40,356 bases of DNA from Micromonospora tarensis (GCF_016803395.1 NZ_JAEVHL010000032.1:1-40356), one strand, 5' to 3'. Positions 23,181 through 31,957 are shown, counted from the stretch's first letter. Made by a program: numbers and translations. The notes: generated by a model not told the origin, from the sequence alone.

Positions 23181-25943
23181 GTGGGGGCAATGTCTGGCGA
23201 TGTCCGGCTTCAAGCAGAGCAGCGGGCCCGGGTCCTGATCGATCGGCAGCTTCGAGATGCCGGCTGGCTTGTGCAAGACCGGTCCGAAACGAACCTCTTC
23301 GCGGGCGTGGGTGTGGCCGTTCGTGAGGCGATCATGGCAAAAGGCCACGGCCGGGTCGACTACCTCCTGTATGTCGACCAACGGGTCGCTGGGGTGATCG
23401 AGGCCAAGCCGGAGGGAACCCCGCTGTCAGGGGTGGAGTGGCAGTCGGCCATGTACGCCGAGGGCCTTCCTCTCGCGGTGCGGCTGAAGGCGCTGACCCG
23501 CGAGGGACGGCTGCCGTTCGTGTTCGAAGCCAGTGGCTCGGAAACCCACTTCACCAACGGCTACGACCCCCAGCCCCGGGCCCGCCGTGTCTTCGCCTTC
23601 CCGCAGCCCGGCACCCTCGCCAGGATCGTCCGTAACGCGGAGGCCGACCCGAGGCGACCGACGTGGCGGGCTAAGGTCCGTCACCTGCCACCCCTGGATA
23701 CCGCTCCACTGCGCCCAGCGCAGATCACAGCGATCGAAGGCATCGAGCGGTCGCTGACCGAGCAGCGGTTCGACCGGTCGCTGGTGCAGATGGCCACCGG
23801 CGCGGGCAAGACCTTCACGGCCGTGACCGAGTGCTACCGGCTGCTCAAGCACGGCGGCTTCACCAGGGTGCTCTTCCTGGTCGACCGCAACAACCTGGCC
23901 GACCAGACCTTGGCCGAGTTCCAGAACTACCGCACGCCGGGTGACGGGCGGCGGTTCACCGAGCTGTACAACGTCGACAAGCTCACCAGCGCCGGCATGC
24001 TGGGCAGCTCCAGCGTAGTGATCTCCACGATCCAGCGGGTCTTCAAGGTCCTCGCTGGCGACACCGCTCCCGAGGGCGACGACCCGACCCTCGACGGCTT
24101 CGTGCCTGACGCCCCGGTCAGCGTTGTCTACAACGCCGGGATGCCGCCGGAGACGTTCGACCTGGTGATCGTGGACGAGGCGCACCGCTCGATCTACGGG
24201 GTGTGGCGGGGGGTGCTGGAGTACTTCGACGCGCACATCGTCGGCCTGACCGCCACCCCCGGCAAGCAGACCTTCGGGTTCTTCCGGCAGAACCTGGTGT
24301 CGGAGTACACCTATCCGCAGTCGGTGGCCGACAACGTCAACGTCGACTTCGACCTCTACCGGATCAAGACCCAGATCAGCAACCAGGGCTCGAAGATCGA
24401 CGCCGGCACAGTGGTGCCAAAGGTCGACCGCCGCACCCGTGTCCAGCGCCTGGAAACCCTCGACGAGGACCTGGAGTACACCCACAAGCAACTCGACCGG
24501 GCCGTTACCGCCACCTCGCAGATCCGCCTGGTGCTGGAAACGTTCCGTGACAAACTGTTCACCGAGATCTTCCCTGGCCGGCACACCGTCCCCAAGACGC
24601 TGATCTTCTGCAAGGACGACGCCCACGCAGAAGAAGTCGTTACCACCGTCCGCGAGGTGTTCGGCAAGGGCAACGACTTCGCCGCGAAGATCACCTACAG
24701 TGCCCGCGACCCCAAGGGCCAGTTGCAGGCGTTCCGCACCTCGGCGAGCCTGCGCATCGCGGTCACCGTCGATATGATCGCCACCGGCACCGACGTCAAG
24801 CCGCTGGAGTGCGTGTTCTTCCTGCGCGACGTGCGCTCCGCAGCGTACTTCGAACAGATGAAGGGTCGCGGCGCCCGCACCATCGCCCCGGCAGACTTCC
24901 AGGCCGTCACCCCAGACGCCACCCAAAAGACCCGGTTCGTCATCGTCGACGCCGTCGGCGTCACCGAGCACGACTTTGTCGATCCACCCCTGAACCGGGA
25001 CAAGGGCGTCTCGCTCAAGCAACTGCTCGACAAGGCCGCCACCCTCACCCTCACTGAGGCCGAAACCGCCACCCTCGCCTCCCGCCTGGCCGCACTGGAA
25101 CTGCAACTCACGCCCGACGAGCGCACGGAACTTGACGCCGTCGCCGGCGGCTCAGTGCGCGACATCGTCCGCGGCCTTGTCGACGCCGTCGACCCCGACA
25201 CCCAAGCCCGTGCCACCGCCAATGCCGCCGACCCCGCAGCCGCCGTCCAAACCCTGCTCGACACCGCGGTACGCCCCATCGCGGCGAACCCGCGGCTGCG
25301 GCAGCGAATCTTGGAGCTACGCCGCACCCACGACCGGGTCATCGACGAGGTCAGCGTCGACGTGCTCGAAGACGCCTACGGCGTGGTCGACACCTCCCGC
25401 GCCCGGTCGATAGTCGAGTCCTGGCGGGCGTACCTGGACGAGCACCGCGACGAGATCACCGCGATCCAACTGCTGGCCGAGGCGCGCGAGCGGCGGATTT
25501 CCTTCGCCGACATCAAGGAACTCGCCGAGCGCATCCAGCGCCCGCCCCGCAACTGGACCATCGACCTTATCTGGGCTGCCCACGAAGCCATCGAAGCTGA
25601 CCTCGTCCGGCACAGCGACCGGCACACCCTGACCGACCTGGTGTCGCTGATCCGGTACACCGTCGGGCAAGATAACGAACTCGTGCCCTACGCGGTGAAG
25701 ATCCGCGAACGGTACGCCGGCTGGCTCCGCCAACAGGAGCAGGCCGGAGTGACGTTCACCGAGACGGAGAGTTGGTGGCTGGACCGCATGGTCGAAGTGA
25801 TCGCCGCGTCAGCGGGCATCAGCCCCGACGACTTGGACAACGCCCCGTTCACCGAACGCGGCGGCATCGACGGCGCCGTCCGCGACCTCGGCCCCGGAGC
25901 CGCCACCCTCATCGATCGCCTCAACACGGCGTTGACGGCGTGA
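23181..25943 (+). CDS. hsdR: Type I restriction enzyme R subunit (HsdR, EcoEI-type)
   Basis: A 920-aa protein. The N-terminal nuclease domain has a PD-(D/E)XK pattern (VDYLLYVDQRVAGVIEAKPEG; D and E-x-K). The SF2 translocase follows, with Walker A ATGAGKT at 205-211, DEAH at 332-335, GLTATPGKQ, TLIFCKDDAHAE, and the motif VI region ARTIAPADF. The C-terminal quarter is EcoEI R-type (YAVKIRERYAGWL...FTERGG). It cuts unmodified DNA after ATP-driven translocation, in complex with HsdM and HsdS. GTG 23181 is used; ATG 23190 is an equally likely start. The hsdS gene overlaps its end by 4 bp (GTGA), so the three genes form one operon in the order R-S-M. Confidence 0.95.
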   Translation: MGAMSGDVRLQAEQRARVLIDRQLRDAGWLVQDRSETNLFAGVGVAVREAIMAKGHGRVDYLLYVDQRVAGVIEAKPEGTPLSGVEWQSAMYAEGLPLAVRLKALTREGRLPFVFEASGSETHFTNGYDPQPRARRVFAFPQPGTLARIVRNAEADPRRPTWRAKVRHLPPLDTAPLRPAQITAIEGIERSLTEQRFDRSLVQMATGAGKTFTAVTECYRLLKHGGFTRVLFLVDRNNLADQTLAEFQNYRTPGDGRRFTELYNVDKLTSAGMLGSSSVVISTIQRVFKVLAGDTAPEGDDPTLDGFVPDAPVSVVYNAGMPPETFDLVIVDEAHRSIYGVWRGVLEYFDAHIVGLTATPGKQTFGFFRQNLVSEYTYPQSVADNVNVDFDLYRIKTQISNQGSKIDAGTVVPKVDRRTRVQRLETLDEDLEYTHKQLDRAVTATSQIRLVLETFRDKLFTEIFPGRHTVPKTLIFCKDDAHAEEVVTTVREVFGKGNDFAAKITYSARDPKGQLQAFRTSASLRIAVTVDMIATGTDVKPLECVFFLRDVRSAAYFEQMKGRGARTIAPADFQAVTPDATQKTRFVIVDAVGVTEHDFVDPPLNRDKGVSLKQLLDKAATLTLTEAETATLASRLAALELQLTPDERTELDAVAGGSVRDIVRGLVDAVDPDTQARATANAADPAAAVQTLLDTAVRPIAANPRLRQRILELRRTHDRVIDEVSVDVLEDAYGVVDTSRARSIVESWRAYLDEHRDEITAIQLLAEARERRISFADIKELAERIQRPPRNWTIDLIWAAHEAIEADLVRHSDRHTLTDLVSLIRYTVGQDNELVPYAVKIRERYAGWLRQQEQAGVTFTETESWWLDRMVEVIAASAGISPDDLDNAPFTERGGIDGAVRDLGPGAATLIDRLNTALTA

Positions 25944-27208
25944 CTCCAGATCCGGTTGGCTGGCGGCTTGTCACATTGAACGACCTGCAGGCCGATGAAC
26001 CTCGCGCCATCACTGATGGCCCCTTCGGTTCTAACCTGACCAGTGCTCACTACACAGACAGCGGCCCGAGAGTAGTGCGCCTACAGAACATTGGAGACGG
26101 CGTCTTCCACGACTTGCCCGCGCGCATCTCCGAGGCGCATTTTCAGGTGCTTCGAGCGCATGAGGTACTAGCCGGTGATCTGCTAGTGGCCTCACTCGGT
26201 GAAACCCTTCCGAGAGCCTGCCTTGCGCCGGCGAATCTCGGGCCGGCCATCGTGAAAGCGGACTGCATCCGGGTCCGCCTCTCGCAGAAAGTAGATAACC
26301 GCTGGGTCATGTACGCGATGCAGCGGCCAAAGGTCCGCAAGTGGGCGGATGAGCACCGGCACGGGGTGGGGCGCCCGCGCCTTGGTTTGAAGGTCATTCG
26401 CCAGATCCCTGTGCCGCTGCCACCGCTCGACGAGCAGCGGCGAATTGTTGACATTCTCGAAGACCACCTCTCCCGCCTCGACGCGGGCGAGCGGGCAATC
26501 ATTGATGCGATCAAACGTCAGCGATCGCTGCGTGCCTCGGTGTTGCAGTCGTCACATGTTGGCCCTACCGTAAGCCTCGGCGGGCTCTCGATCGATGCTG
26601 GGTACGGGACTTCAACAAAGTGTGACTATCACGGGCCCGGGCTCCCAGTTGTTCGTATTCCCAATGTCGTCGACGGCAAGGTCGATCTTTCGGACCAGAA
26701 GAGGGCGCTTGACGAGAGTGTCGATCTTTCAGGGATGATGCTTGCAGAGGGGGATCTGCTTATTGTTAGGACCAATGGCAGCCGTGATCTCATAGGCCGT
26801 ACTGCCGTTGTCCAATCAGGAGTAACCGCCGCCTTCGCCTCGTATCTGATCCGGTTCAAGATCGATAGAACCCGGGCAAGACCGGAATGGGTGCAGCTAA
26901 TGTTGGAAGCACCCAAGTCTCGCCGCGTCTTGGAGGGAATGGCGGCATCGAGCGCCGGCCAATATAACCTCGGTCTCAAAAAGCTGAACACCGTCGAAGT
27001 TCCGTGCCCGAGCATTTCGGAACAGGAACGAATGCTTGCTGTGGCCGCGGGCTTCGAATGGAGCTCTCGTTCGGTCGCTCAGTACATCGAAAAGGCTCGT
27101 CAACGTTCGACGGCCCTGCGACGGGCGTTGCTTGACGCGGCGTTCTCTGGGCGGTTGACGGGGCGGGCGAGTGACATGAACAGGGTTGAGGAGATGGCCA
27201 GTGTCTGA
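25940..27208 (+). CDS. hsdS: Type I restriction-modification specificity subunit (HsdS)
   Basis: A 422-aa protein from GTG 25940. Two target-recognition domains are seen: TRD1 (about 1-150, GWRLVTLNDL onward) and TRD2 (about 205-360). They are separated by a conserved helical spacer (PLPPLDEQRRIVDILEDHLS...LRASVLQ) and closed by a second spacer (PSISEQERMLAVAAGF...ALRRALLDAAFSGRL). Each TRD reads half of the bipartite target, which cannot be predicted by eye. The second half (about 26,560-27,060) uses more A/T at third positions than hsdR or hsdM, suggesting a swapped domain. hsdM starts 8 bp before its stop. Confidence 0.92.
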   Translation: MTPDPVGWRLVTLNDLQADEPRAITDGPFGSNLTSAHYTDSGPRVVRLQNIGDGVFHDLPARISEAHFQVLRAHEVLAGDLLVASLGETLPRACLAPANLGPAIVKADCIRVRLSQKVDNRWVMYAMQRPKVRKWADEHRHGVGRPRLGLKVIRQIPVPLPPLDEQRRIVDILEDHLSRLDAGERAIIDAIKRQRSLRASVLQSSHVGPTVSLGGLSIDAGYGTSTKCDYHGPGLPVVRIPNVVDGKVDLSDQKRALDESVDLSGMMLAEGDLLIVRTNGSRDLIGRTAVVQSGVTAAFASYLIRFKIDRTRARPEWVQLMLEAPKSRRVLEGMAASSAGQYNLGLKKLNTVEVPCPSISEQERMLAVAAGFEWSSRSVAQYIEKARQRSTALRRALLDAAFSGRLTGRASDMNRVEEMASV

Positions 27209-28709
27209 CGCGCGGCGGCTGGTAGACAAGCTGTGGTCGTACTGCAACGTGCTGCGCGACGACGGGGTCGGCACGATTGAGTACACCGAGCAGCTCACGT
27301 ACTTGCTGTTTCTGAAGATGGCCCACGAGCGCGAGACCCGACCGCTGAAGCCGGAGCGGATTGTGCCGGCGAACTGCTCGTGGCAGCGGCTGCTGGACGC
27401 CGAGGGTGACGACCTGGAGGTCACATACCGGCACATCCTCGAAAGGCTGGCTCGTCAACCTGGCACGCTCGGCACAATCTACCGCAAGGCGCAGAACCGC
27501 ATTCAGGACCCGGCCAAGCTCAAGCGGCTGATTGTCGACCTGATTGATAAGGAGAACTGGTCGGCCGCTGGCACCGACATCAAGGGCGACGCGTACGAGG
27601 AACTGCTCTCTAAGGGCGCGGAGGACATCAAGTCCGGCGCCGGGCAGTACTTCACGCCCCGCGCGGTGATCCAAGCGATGGTCGACTGCGTCCAGCCGAC
27701 CGTCCGCGACAGCGTGGTCGACCCAGCTGCCGGCACTGGTGGCTTCCTCTTAGTGGCGCACGAGTACGCGTCCCGCCACGCCGAGACATTGACGCCGACC
27801 GAGCGCGCTCACCTGCGCGACACCTTCGTGCACGGCGTGGAACTGGTTGACGGCACTGCCCGGCTCGCGGCGATGAACCTGCTGCTGCACGGCATCGGCA
27901 CCCCGACCGGCGACAGCCTCATGGAGGTCAAGGACGCGCTGATCGCCGACCCGGGCCAGCGGTACTCGGTGGTGCTGTCCAACCCACCATTTGGCCGCAA
28001 GTCCTCCCTCACGATGGTTGGCGCGGACGGCCGCGAGGCCCGCGAGGAGCGGGAGATCGAACGGCAGGACTTCGTCGTCACCACCGCCAACAAGCAGCTC
28101 AACTTCCTCCAGCACATCGCCACGATTCTCGACATCAACGGTCGGGCCGCAGTAGTCCTGCCAGATAACGTGCTGTTCGAGGGCGGGGCGGGGGAGACGC
28201 TGCGGCGGCGGCTGCTGCGGGACTTCGACCTGCACACTATGCTGCGCCTGCCCACCGGGATCTTCTACGCCCAAGGCGTCAAGGCCAACGTGCTGTTCTT
28301 CGACAAGAAGCCCGCCGCCGAAAGCCCTTGGACCGACCGGCTGTGGATCTACGACCTGCGCACCAACCAGCACTTCACCCTCAAACAGAACCCGCTACGC
28401 CGCCACCACCTCGACGACTTCGTCGCCTGCTACCTTCCAGGCAAATCCCGACCCGAGCGCGTCGAGACCGATCGGTTCAAGTACTTCACGTACGACGACC
28501 TGCTCGCCCGGGACAAGGTCAACCTCGACATCACCTGGCTGCGCGACGAGTCCCTTGAGGACATGGAAAACCTCCCGGCACCCGAGGTCATCGCAAGAGA
28601 GATCGTCGAGGATCTGACCGCAGCCCTGACCGAATTCGAGGCTGTCGCTGCCGCGTTGGAAGCCACCGCCACGGCAGACCGCATGCCGTCATCAGGGCCG
28701 TTAGCTTGA
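27201..28709 (+). CDS. hsdM: Type I restriction-modification DNA methyltransferase (HsdM)
   Basis: A 502-aa protein from GTG 27201, with GAGGAG upstream inside hsdS. The N-terminal helical domain is followed by AGQYFTPRAVIQAMV. SAM-binding motif I (DPAAGTGGF) starts at residue 174, and catalytic motif IV NPPF is at 261-264, typical of N6-adenine methyltransferases. The C-terminus ends with the helical tail that binds HsdS. It methylates the recognition site to protect host DNA. Its stop codon is only 5 bp from the stop of the convergent E1-like gene, so the R-M and ubiquitin-like operons meet tail to tail. Confidence 0.95.
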   Translation: MSDARRLVDKLWSYCNVLRDDGVGTIEYTEQLTYLLFLKMAHERETRPLKPERIVPANCSWQRLLDAEGDDLEVTYRHILERLARQPGTLGTIYRKAQNRIQDPAKLKRLIVDLIDKENWSAAGTDIKGDAYEELLSKGAEDIKSGAGQYFTPRAVIQAMVDCVQPTVRDSVVDPAAGTGGFLLVAHEYASRHAETLTPTERAHLRDTFVHGVELVDGTARLAAMNLLLHGIGTPTGDSLMEVKDALIADPGQRYSVVLSNPPFGRKSSLTMVGADGREAREEREIERQDFVVTTANKQLNFLQHIATILDINGRAAVVLPDNVLFEGGAGETLRRRLLRDFDLHTMLRLPTGIFYAQGVKANVLFFDKKPAAESPWTDRLWIYDLRTNQHFTLKQNPLRRHHLDDFVACYLPGKSRPERVETDRFKYFTYDDLLARDKVNLDITWLRDESLEDMENLPAPEVIAREIVEDLTAALTEFEAVAAALEATATADRMPSSGPLA

Positions 28710-28714
28710 GATGC

Positions 28715-30214
28715 TCACTGCGTGAGGATGTTCTTGGCGCGTTGAGCGCGTACCAGTCGGATGATGTCTGTATTGGTCTGGCAGTAGCAGTCTGAGCGCG
28801 GTCGACGATCGTCGACTATGTCGGGCCGGGGGCCGTGCAGCGTGTCGTACTCGATCTGACGGATCGAAACGGGGTTGCCTCCGGGATGGGTGCGGGCGAT
28901 CAGCGCACCGACCATGAGGCTCGCGGCTTGCTGAGCGACGAATGCTGCCGACGGCTGATAGCTGTCGTCGCCGGCCGCGGTGGTCAGACCCATGACACGG
29001 CCGAGGCCGCACACGGGTTTTCCAACGTGTCGTTCGAGCAACTGACGGCCCTGGCGGGGTAGGCCGCGCAGATCGTCCTCAGTGAGGGCTTGGTCGCCTC
29101 GAGCGATCCGCGCCAGCGGGAGCCCGGTAGCTTGGTGGAGGCGCTGCTCAGCGGTCAAGGTCGTCGTGCTGGCGGGGAAATAGCAGCGCATACATGGACC
29201 GGTGGGCAGGGCTTCGTGCAGGCTGACCGTGGTGCCGGCGCGTCCACCGGTGCCGCCGTCAAGCACAAGGTCGGCGTAGATGCGTTGGAGGTCGTGGCGT
29301 GCCGCGATGTTGTCGACGGCACCGAGCACTATCTGCGGCATAGGCTTGTGGCCCGCGTCGATCTGGGCGATGAGATCGTCGACCGTCCCGTGAACGCGGC
29401 GAATGTTCATATGTTGAAGTGCTGCTTCGACGATGTCGACCTTGGGGAGTCGGGCGGCGGCCTCTTGACCGCTTCCGAGGCTGTAGGTGATCACGTTCGG
29501 TGGTTCGAAGATCTGGCGGTCGACGACGGTCATCTCTCCAGTTGCCTCCAGCGCGCGAAGGATAAGCGCGACGGCGGTGCCGATCGCACCCGCGCCGATG
29601 AGCGCGAGTCGCTCGACGTGCAGGTGCTCGGGAGCCTGCTCTTGCGGTGAGAAGAGTGTGACTGGACAGAAGTCGAGCGCCTCGATGCGGCGGTGTGATC
29701 CTGGTCGGAGCGTGGTGACCGTCTTGAAGATCTCGCCGGTAAGCATGGCTGCGGTCAGGACGGAGCCGAGGCCGCTGCCGGCGTACCGCAACTTCGGAAA
29801 CGAGTGACCAGGCCGTCGGATATGCGTGCCGTGTCCGTCGGGGACGCCGTTGAGGTGCGCCGCTGCATGGTCGACACCGACCCGCACGTGAAGCGCGTCC
29901 GGCGATGCAGCCCCAACCTTGATCGGGCGTTCCGGGTCGATACCGGCGGCGATGTTTACGGCTTGGTCTAGGAGGTCGTCGCTCAAGCGTCCGGAGCCAT
30001 GGCCGGGGTCGAGACTGAGGTGGATAGGCAGGCGCCTCAGGTCTGCGACAAGGACTAGGAGGCACGTGCTGCTGCCGGGCACAGTGATGTCCACGGAGAT
30101 GTGGACCTGGGACGCTTCGATCCGACCGCGAAGGCTGTCCGGTTCGCCGCCCGTAGCGGTTGCAGCGAGCAGGAGACTGCGGCTGTAGTCAGTCGGCACG
30201 TACACCATCTCCAT
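28715..30214 (-). CDS. E1-like ThiF-family activating enzyme (Ubl operon)
   Basis: A 499-aa protein if started at ATG 30214 (ATG 30208 is equally good; both lie inside the JAB gene). An N-terminal domain of about 200 residues has no recognised family. The ThiF/E1 adenylation domain follows: LALIGAGAIGTA at about 204-215, ribose-binding Asp near 232 (TVVDRQIFEPPN), GAVDNIAARH, then a CxxC (Cys341/Cys344). Cys402 (KPVCGLGR) before a conserved PSAAFVAQQAASLMVG helix is a candidate catalytic cysteine. The usual Arg of the NLNRQ motif is replaced (NVITYS). It would adenylate the Ubl C-terminus and pass it as a thioester to the E2. It is the last gene of the Ubl-E2-JAB-E1 operon. Confidence 0.85.
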   Translation of the reverse strand: MEMVYVPTDYSRSLLLAATATGGEPDSLRGRIEASQVHISVDITVPGSSTCLLVLVADLRRLPIHLSLDPGHGSGRLSDDLLDQAVNIAAGIDPERPIKVGAASPDALHVRVGVDHAAAHLNGVPDGHGTHIRRPGHSFPKLRYAGSGLGSVLTAAMLTGEIFKTVTTLRPGSHRRIEALDFCPVTLFSPQEQAPEHLHVERLALIGAGAIGTAVALILRALEATGEMTVVDRQIFEPPNVITYSLGSGQEAAARLPKVDIVEAALQHMNIRRVHGTVDDLIAQIDAGHKPMPQIVLGAVDNIAARHDLQRIYADLVLDGGTGGRAGTTVSLHEALPTGPCMRCYFPASTTTLTAEQRLHQATGLPLARIARGDQALTEDDLRGLPRQGRQLLERHVGKPVCGLGRVMGLTTAAGDDSYQPSAAFVAQQAASLMVGALIARTHPGGNPVSIRQIEYDTLHGPRPDIVDDRRPRSDCYCQTNTDIIRLVRAQRAKNILTQ

Positions 30215-30680
30215 CGAAGACAACACTATCGATACAAGCCACCGGGTCGCATCGTGGCGCTTCAGCCGGCGTCCAGTCCGACGTGAAGGTCCACCAGCGC
30301 CACCGAGCGAGGTCCTCGGGTGGGTTGTCGAACGTGGGAACAACCGCGCTACGGAAGCCCTTCACTCGCAGGCCACCGTCGCGGTCGGTCCGGGACAAAA
30401 ACGCTTCCTTAGCGTGCGAGTGAACCATCGCGCGGACCTGCAGCTCGTTGTCTTCGGCCCAGGTGAAGATCGCATCGAAGGCGGGCCTGGTGATGCAGAA
30501 CAATCCGTGCATGCGGACGATTCCAGTTGTGCCGGCGACCGCGACGACGCTCACCGTTGAGTCGCCAGGCTTTGTGAGCAGGAGGCCACCGGTCTCGACG
30601 CCGCCTCGGCCGAAGCGGCGAATGTCGGCGCAAAGGCGGGTGACGGCTGGAGTCGGCACGATGAGGATTGGCTGACTCAT
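30189..30680 (-). CDS. JAB/JAMM (MPN-domain) deubiquitinase-like metallopeptidase
   Basis: A 163-aa single-domain protein. The JAMM zinc motif is visible: Glu29 (VETGGLLL), His87 and His89 (VHSH), Ser96 and Asp99 (LSRTD). The spacing between the second His and the Ser is 6 residues, one shorter than the classical 7. Such peptidases trim ubiquitin-like proteins at the C-terminus or remove them from targets. It overlaps the E2 stop by ATGA and the E1 gene starts inside it, so all are translated from one message. With the Ubl ending in GAS, C-terminal processing by this enzyme is plausible (inference). Confidence 0.85.
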   Translation of the reverse strand: MSQPILIVPTPAVTRLCADIRRFGRGGVETGGLLLTKPGDSTVSVVAVAGTTGIVRMHGLFCITRPAFDAIFTWAEDNELQVRAMVHSHAKEAFLSRTDRDGGLRVKGFRSAVVPTFDNPPEDLARWRWWTFTSDWTPAEAPRCDPVACIDSVVFDGDGVRAD

Positions 30681-31114
30681 GCGGCTCGTGCACCCCCGAT
30701 CCGGTTGATGTCCTCAACGAGGTTCTCGACGACGAAGAGGAACGGATTGCCGGTGTTGCGCCAGGCGTGCGGGCCGGTCGCCCATTCCGCGTGGAGGGAC
30801 TGCCCCTCAGCGGTGAAAGGCTTGCAGATGTCGTTCGGAGCGCGATATCCGCTCGCTGCGGGCCAGCCCCGCGGATCGCTGGTCGGCTGGTCGATCGCGG
30901 GAGCGAACAGTAGCGACGGTGGCCGGTGGGGGTACACCGTCCAGGAGATCCGTGCGACGAACTGGTTACTGCCGGGAGCGGTGGGTTGAACGACCGCCCA
31001 GTAGAGACCTGCCGGTTCGGCTTCGCGGTGCACGAGCCGCCCGCCGGTGGAGGACAGGAATTCCTCCACCGCCGGGACGTCCCGTGCGAGAGTGATCGTG
31101 CTCTCGATATCCAT
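30677..31114 (-). CDS. E2-like (UBC-fold) conjugating enzyme
   Basis: A 145-aa protein with the core pattern of bacterial E2-like proteins: a strand-rich start, FVARISWTVYPHRPPSLLFAP (the Y-P-x-x-P-P element of UBC folds), GWPAASGY, then the candidate catalytic Cys97 in NDICKPFTAEG, His108 and Trp111. The C-terminal part ends in a helix (PFLFVVENLVEDINR). The Cys is expected to carry the Ubl as a thioester from the E1. It lies 7 bp downstream of the Ubl gene. Assignment rests on motif reading and on the complete operon context rather than on a search. Confidence 0.75.
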   Translation of the reverse strand: MDIESTITLARDVPAVEEFLSSTGGRLVHREAEPAGLYWAVVQPTAPGSNQFVARISWTVYPHRPPSLLFAPAIDQPTSDPRGWPAASGYRAPNDICKPFTAEGQSLHAEWATGPHAWRNTGNPFLFVVENLVEDINRIGGARAA

Positions 31115-31121
31115 TATCGGG

Positions 31122-31394
31122 TCAGCTCGCGCCCTGGATCGTCTCGGTGCGCAGCTTGAGGTGCAGAGCGTGGGCGTGGCCGGCGATCTCTCCGAGCGTC
31201 TTGTCGACGGGGATCTCGTCGCCGTCGTGCTTGAGGTAGTACCGGGTGGTCCCGTCAGCGGTCACGCCGAAGGCCGTCAGGGAGTCTCCCAGCACGGTGC
31301 CGATCGTGACCGAGCCGGCGTACTCGCGGTGGTATGGCCGTTCGGCGGTCGCGAACGTGACCGTGACCTTGATGTCGTGGGGCTTGTTGGGCAT
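31122..31394 (-). CDS. Ubiquitin-like beta-grasp protein (Ubl)
   Basis: A 90-aa protein from ATG 31394, with GAGAGAG upstream; the frame stays open further but the extra residues are not protein-like. The strand pattern IKVTVTFATAE, YAGSVTIGTVLGDSLTAFGV, TTRYYLKHDGDEIPVDKTLGEI and HALHLKLR is that of a single beta-grasp domain. The C-terminus ends TIQGAS, not GlyGly, so either a processing step leaves a C-terminal Gly or conjugation uses another end. It is the first gene of the four-gene operon and faces the XRE gene across a short divergent region. Confidence 0.8.
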   Translation of the reverse strand: MPNKPHDIKVTVTFATAERPYHREYAGSVTIGTVLGDSLTAFGVTADGTTRYYLKHDGDEIPVDKTLGEIAGHAHALHLKLRTETIQGAS

Positions 31395-31587
31395 GGTTGC
31401 TCTCTCTCGCGCAGTGAATCTTGGTGCCGGAGGCGGGCAGACTTCACCCCGACCTCTCGGTGCGCTGCGATTGCTACATCGCAACGCGTGCCGGTGTTGC
31501 AACTTGACCTTCGCACGGAGATGCCGCTGATGCAAGCCGTTTCACTCGTGCAATGATGGGGTGGCTCGACGAGACGAGGGAGACGGG
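31395..31587. promoter_or_regulatory. Divergent promoter/operator region between Ubl operon and XRE gene
   Basis: A repeated TTGC/GCAA element occurs as: TTGC (31471-31474), GCAAC (31481-31485), the perfect palindrome GTTGCAAC (31496-31503), TGCAAG (31531-31536) and TGCAAT (31549-31554). TTGACC at 31504-31509 could be a -35 for the rightward XRE gene, with only poor -10 candidates. The cluster is a plausible operator for the XRE protein acting on both directions; this is inference. Confidence 0.45.
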
Positions 31588-31953
31588 ATGAGCGATGAGC
31601 CTGAGAAGGGGCGCTTCGACGCCGCAGCGTTCTACGCAGCGCTGGACCGGACCCGGGCGGAGCGAGGGCTGCGCTGGAAGCAGGTGGGGGACGAGGCCAA
31701 GGTGAGTCCGTCAACGCTGACCCGGCTGGCCCAAGGACGCCGACCGGATGTCGACAGCCTGGCCGCGCTAGTGGACTGGGCCGGGCTGAGCGCCGACGAC
31801 TTCGTTCGTCGGACGCAGTCAAGGCAGGAAACACACGGCACACTCGCTGGCGTTTCGACCTACCTGCGCGCAGACAAGAACCTCGACGACCGCAAGGCCG
31901 AGGCGATCGAGAAGGTCATCGAGGTTATGTATCGCCAGATGACGGACGGCTGA
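31588..31953 (+). CDS. XRE-family helix-turn-helix regulator
   Basis: A 121-aa protein from ATG 31588 with GAGGGA upstream; an in-frame GTG at 31561 is less likely. Residues about 12-70 form an HTH_XRE domain (LDRTRAERGLRWKQVGDEAKVSPSTLTRLAQGRRPDVDSLAALVDWAG). The C-terminal 45 residues are helical and charged, and they are a possible cleavage or dimerisation region. It is followed after 4 bp by the ImmA/IrrE-type peptidase gene, the classic pairing in which the peptidase inactivates the repressor on a signal. It faces the Ubl operon, so that operon is its likely target. Confidence 0.88.
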   Translation: MSDEPEKGRFDAAAFYAALDRTRAERGLRWKQVGDEAKVSPSTLTRLAQGRRPDVDSLAALVDWAGLSADDFVRRTQSRQETHGTLAGVSTYLRADKNLDDRKAEAIEKVIEVMYRQMTDG

Positions 31954-31957
31954 GCTG

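Noticed and set aside
23427..25106. 559-codon open frame on the minus strand
   Set aside because: Antisense to hsdR; the long opening is a product of the G/C third-position bias and has no protein motifs or ribosome-binding site.
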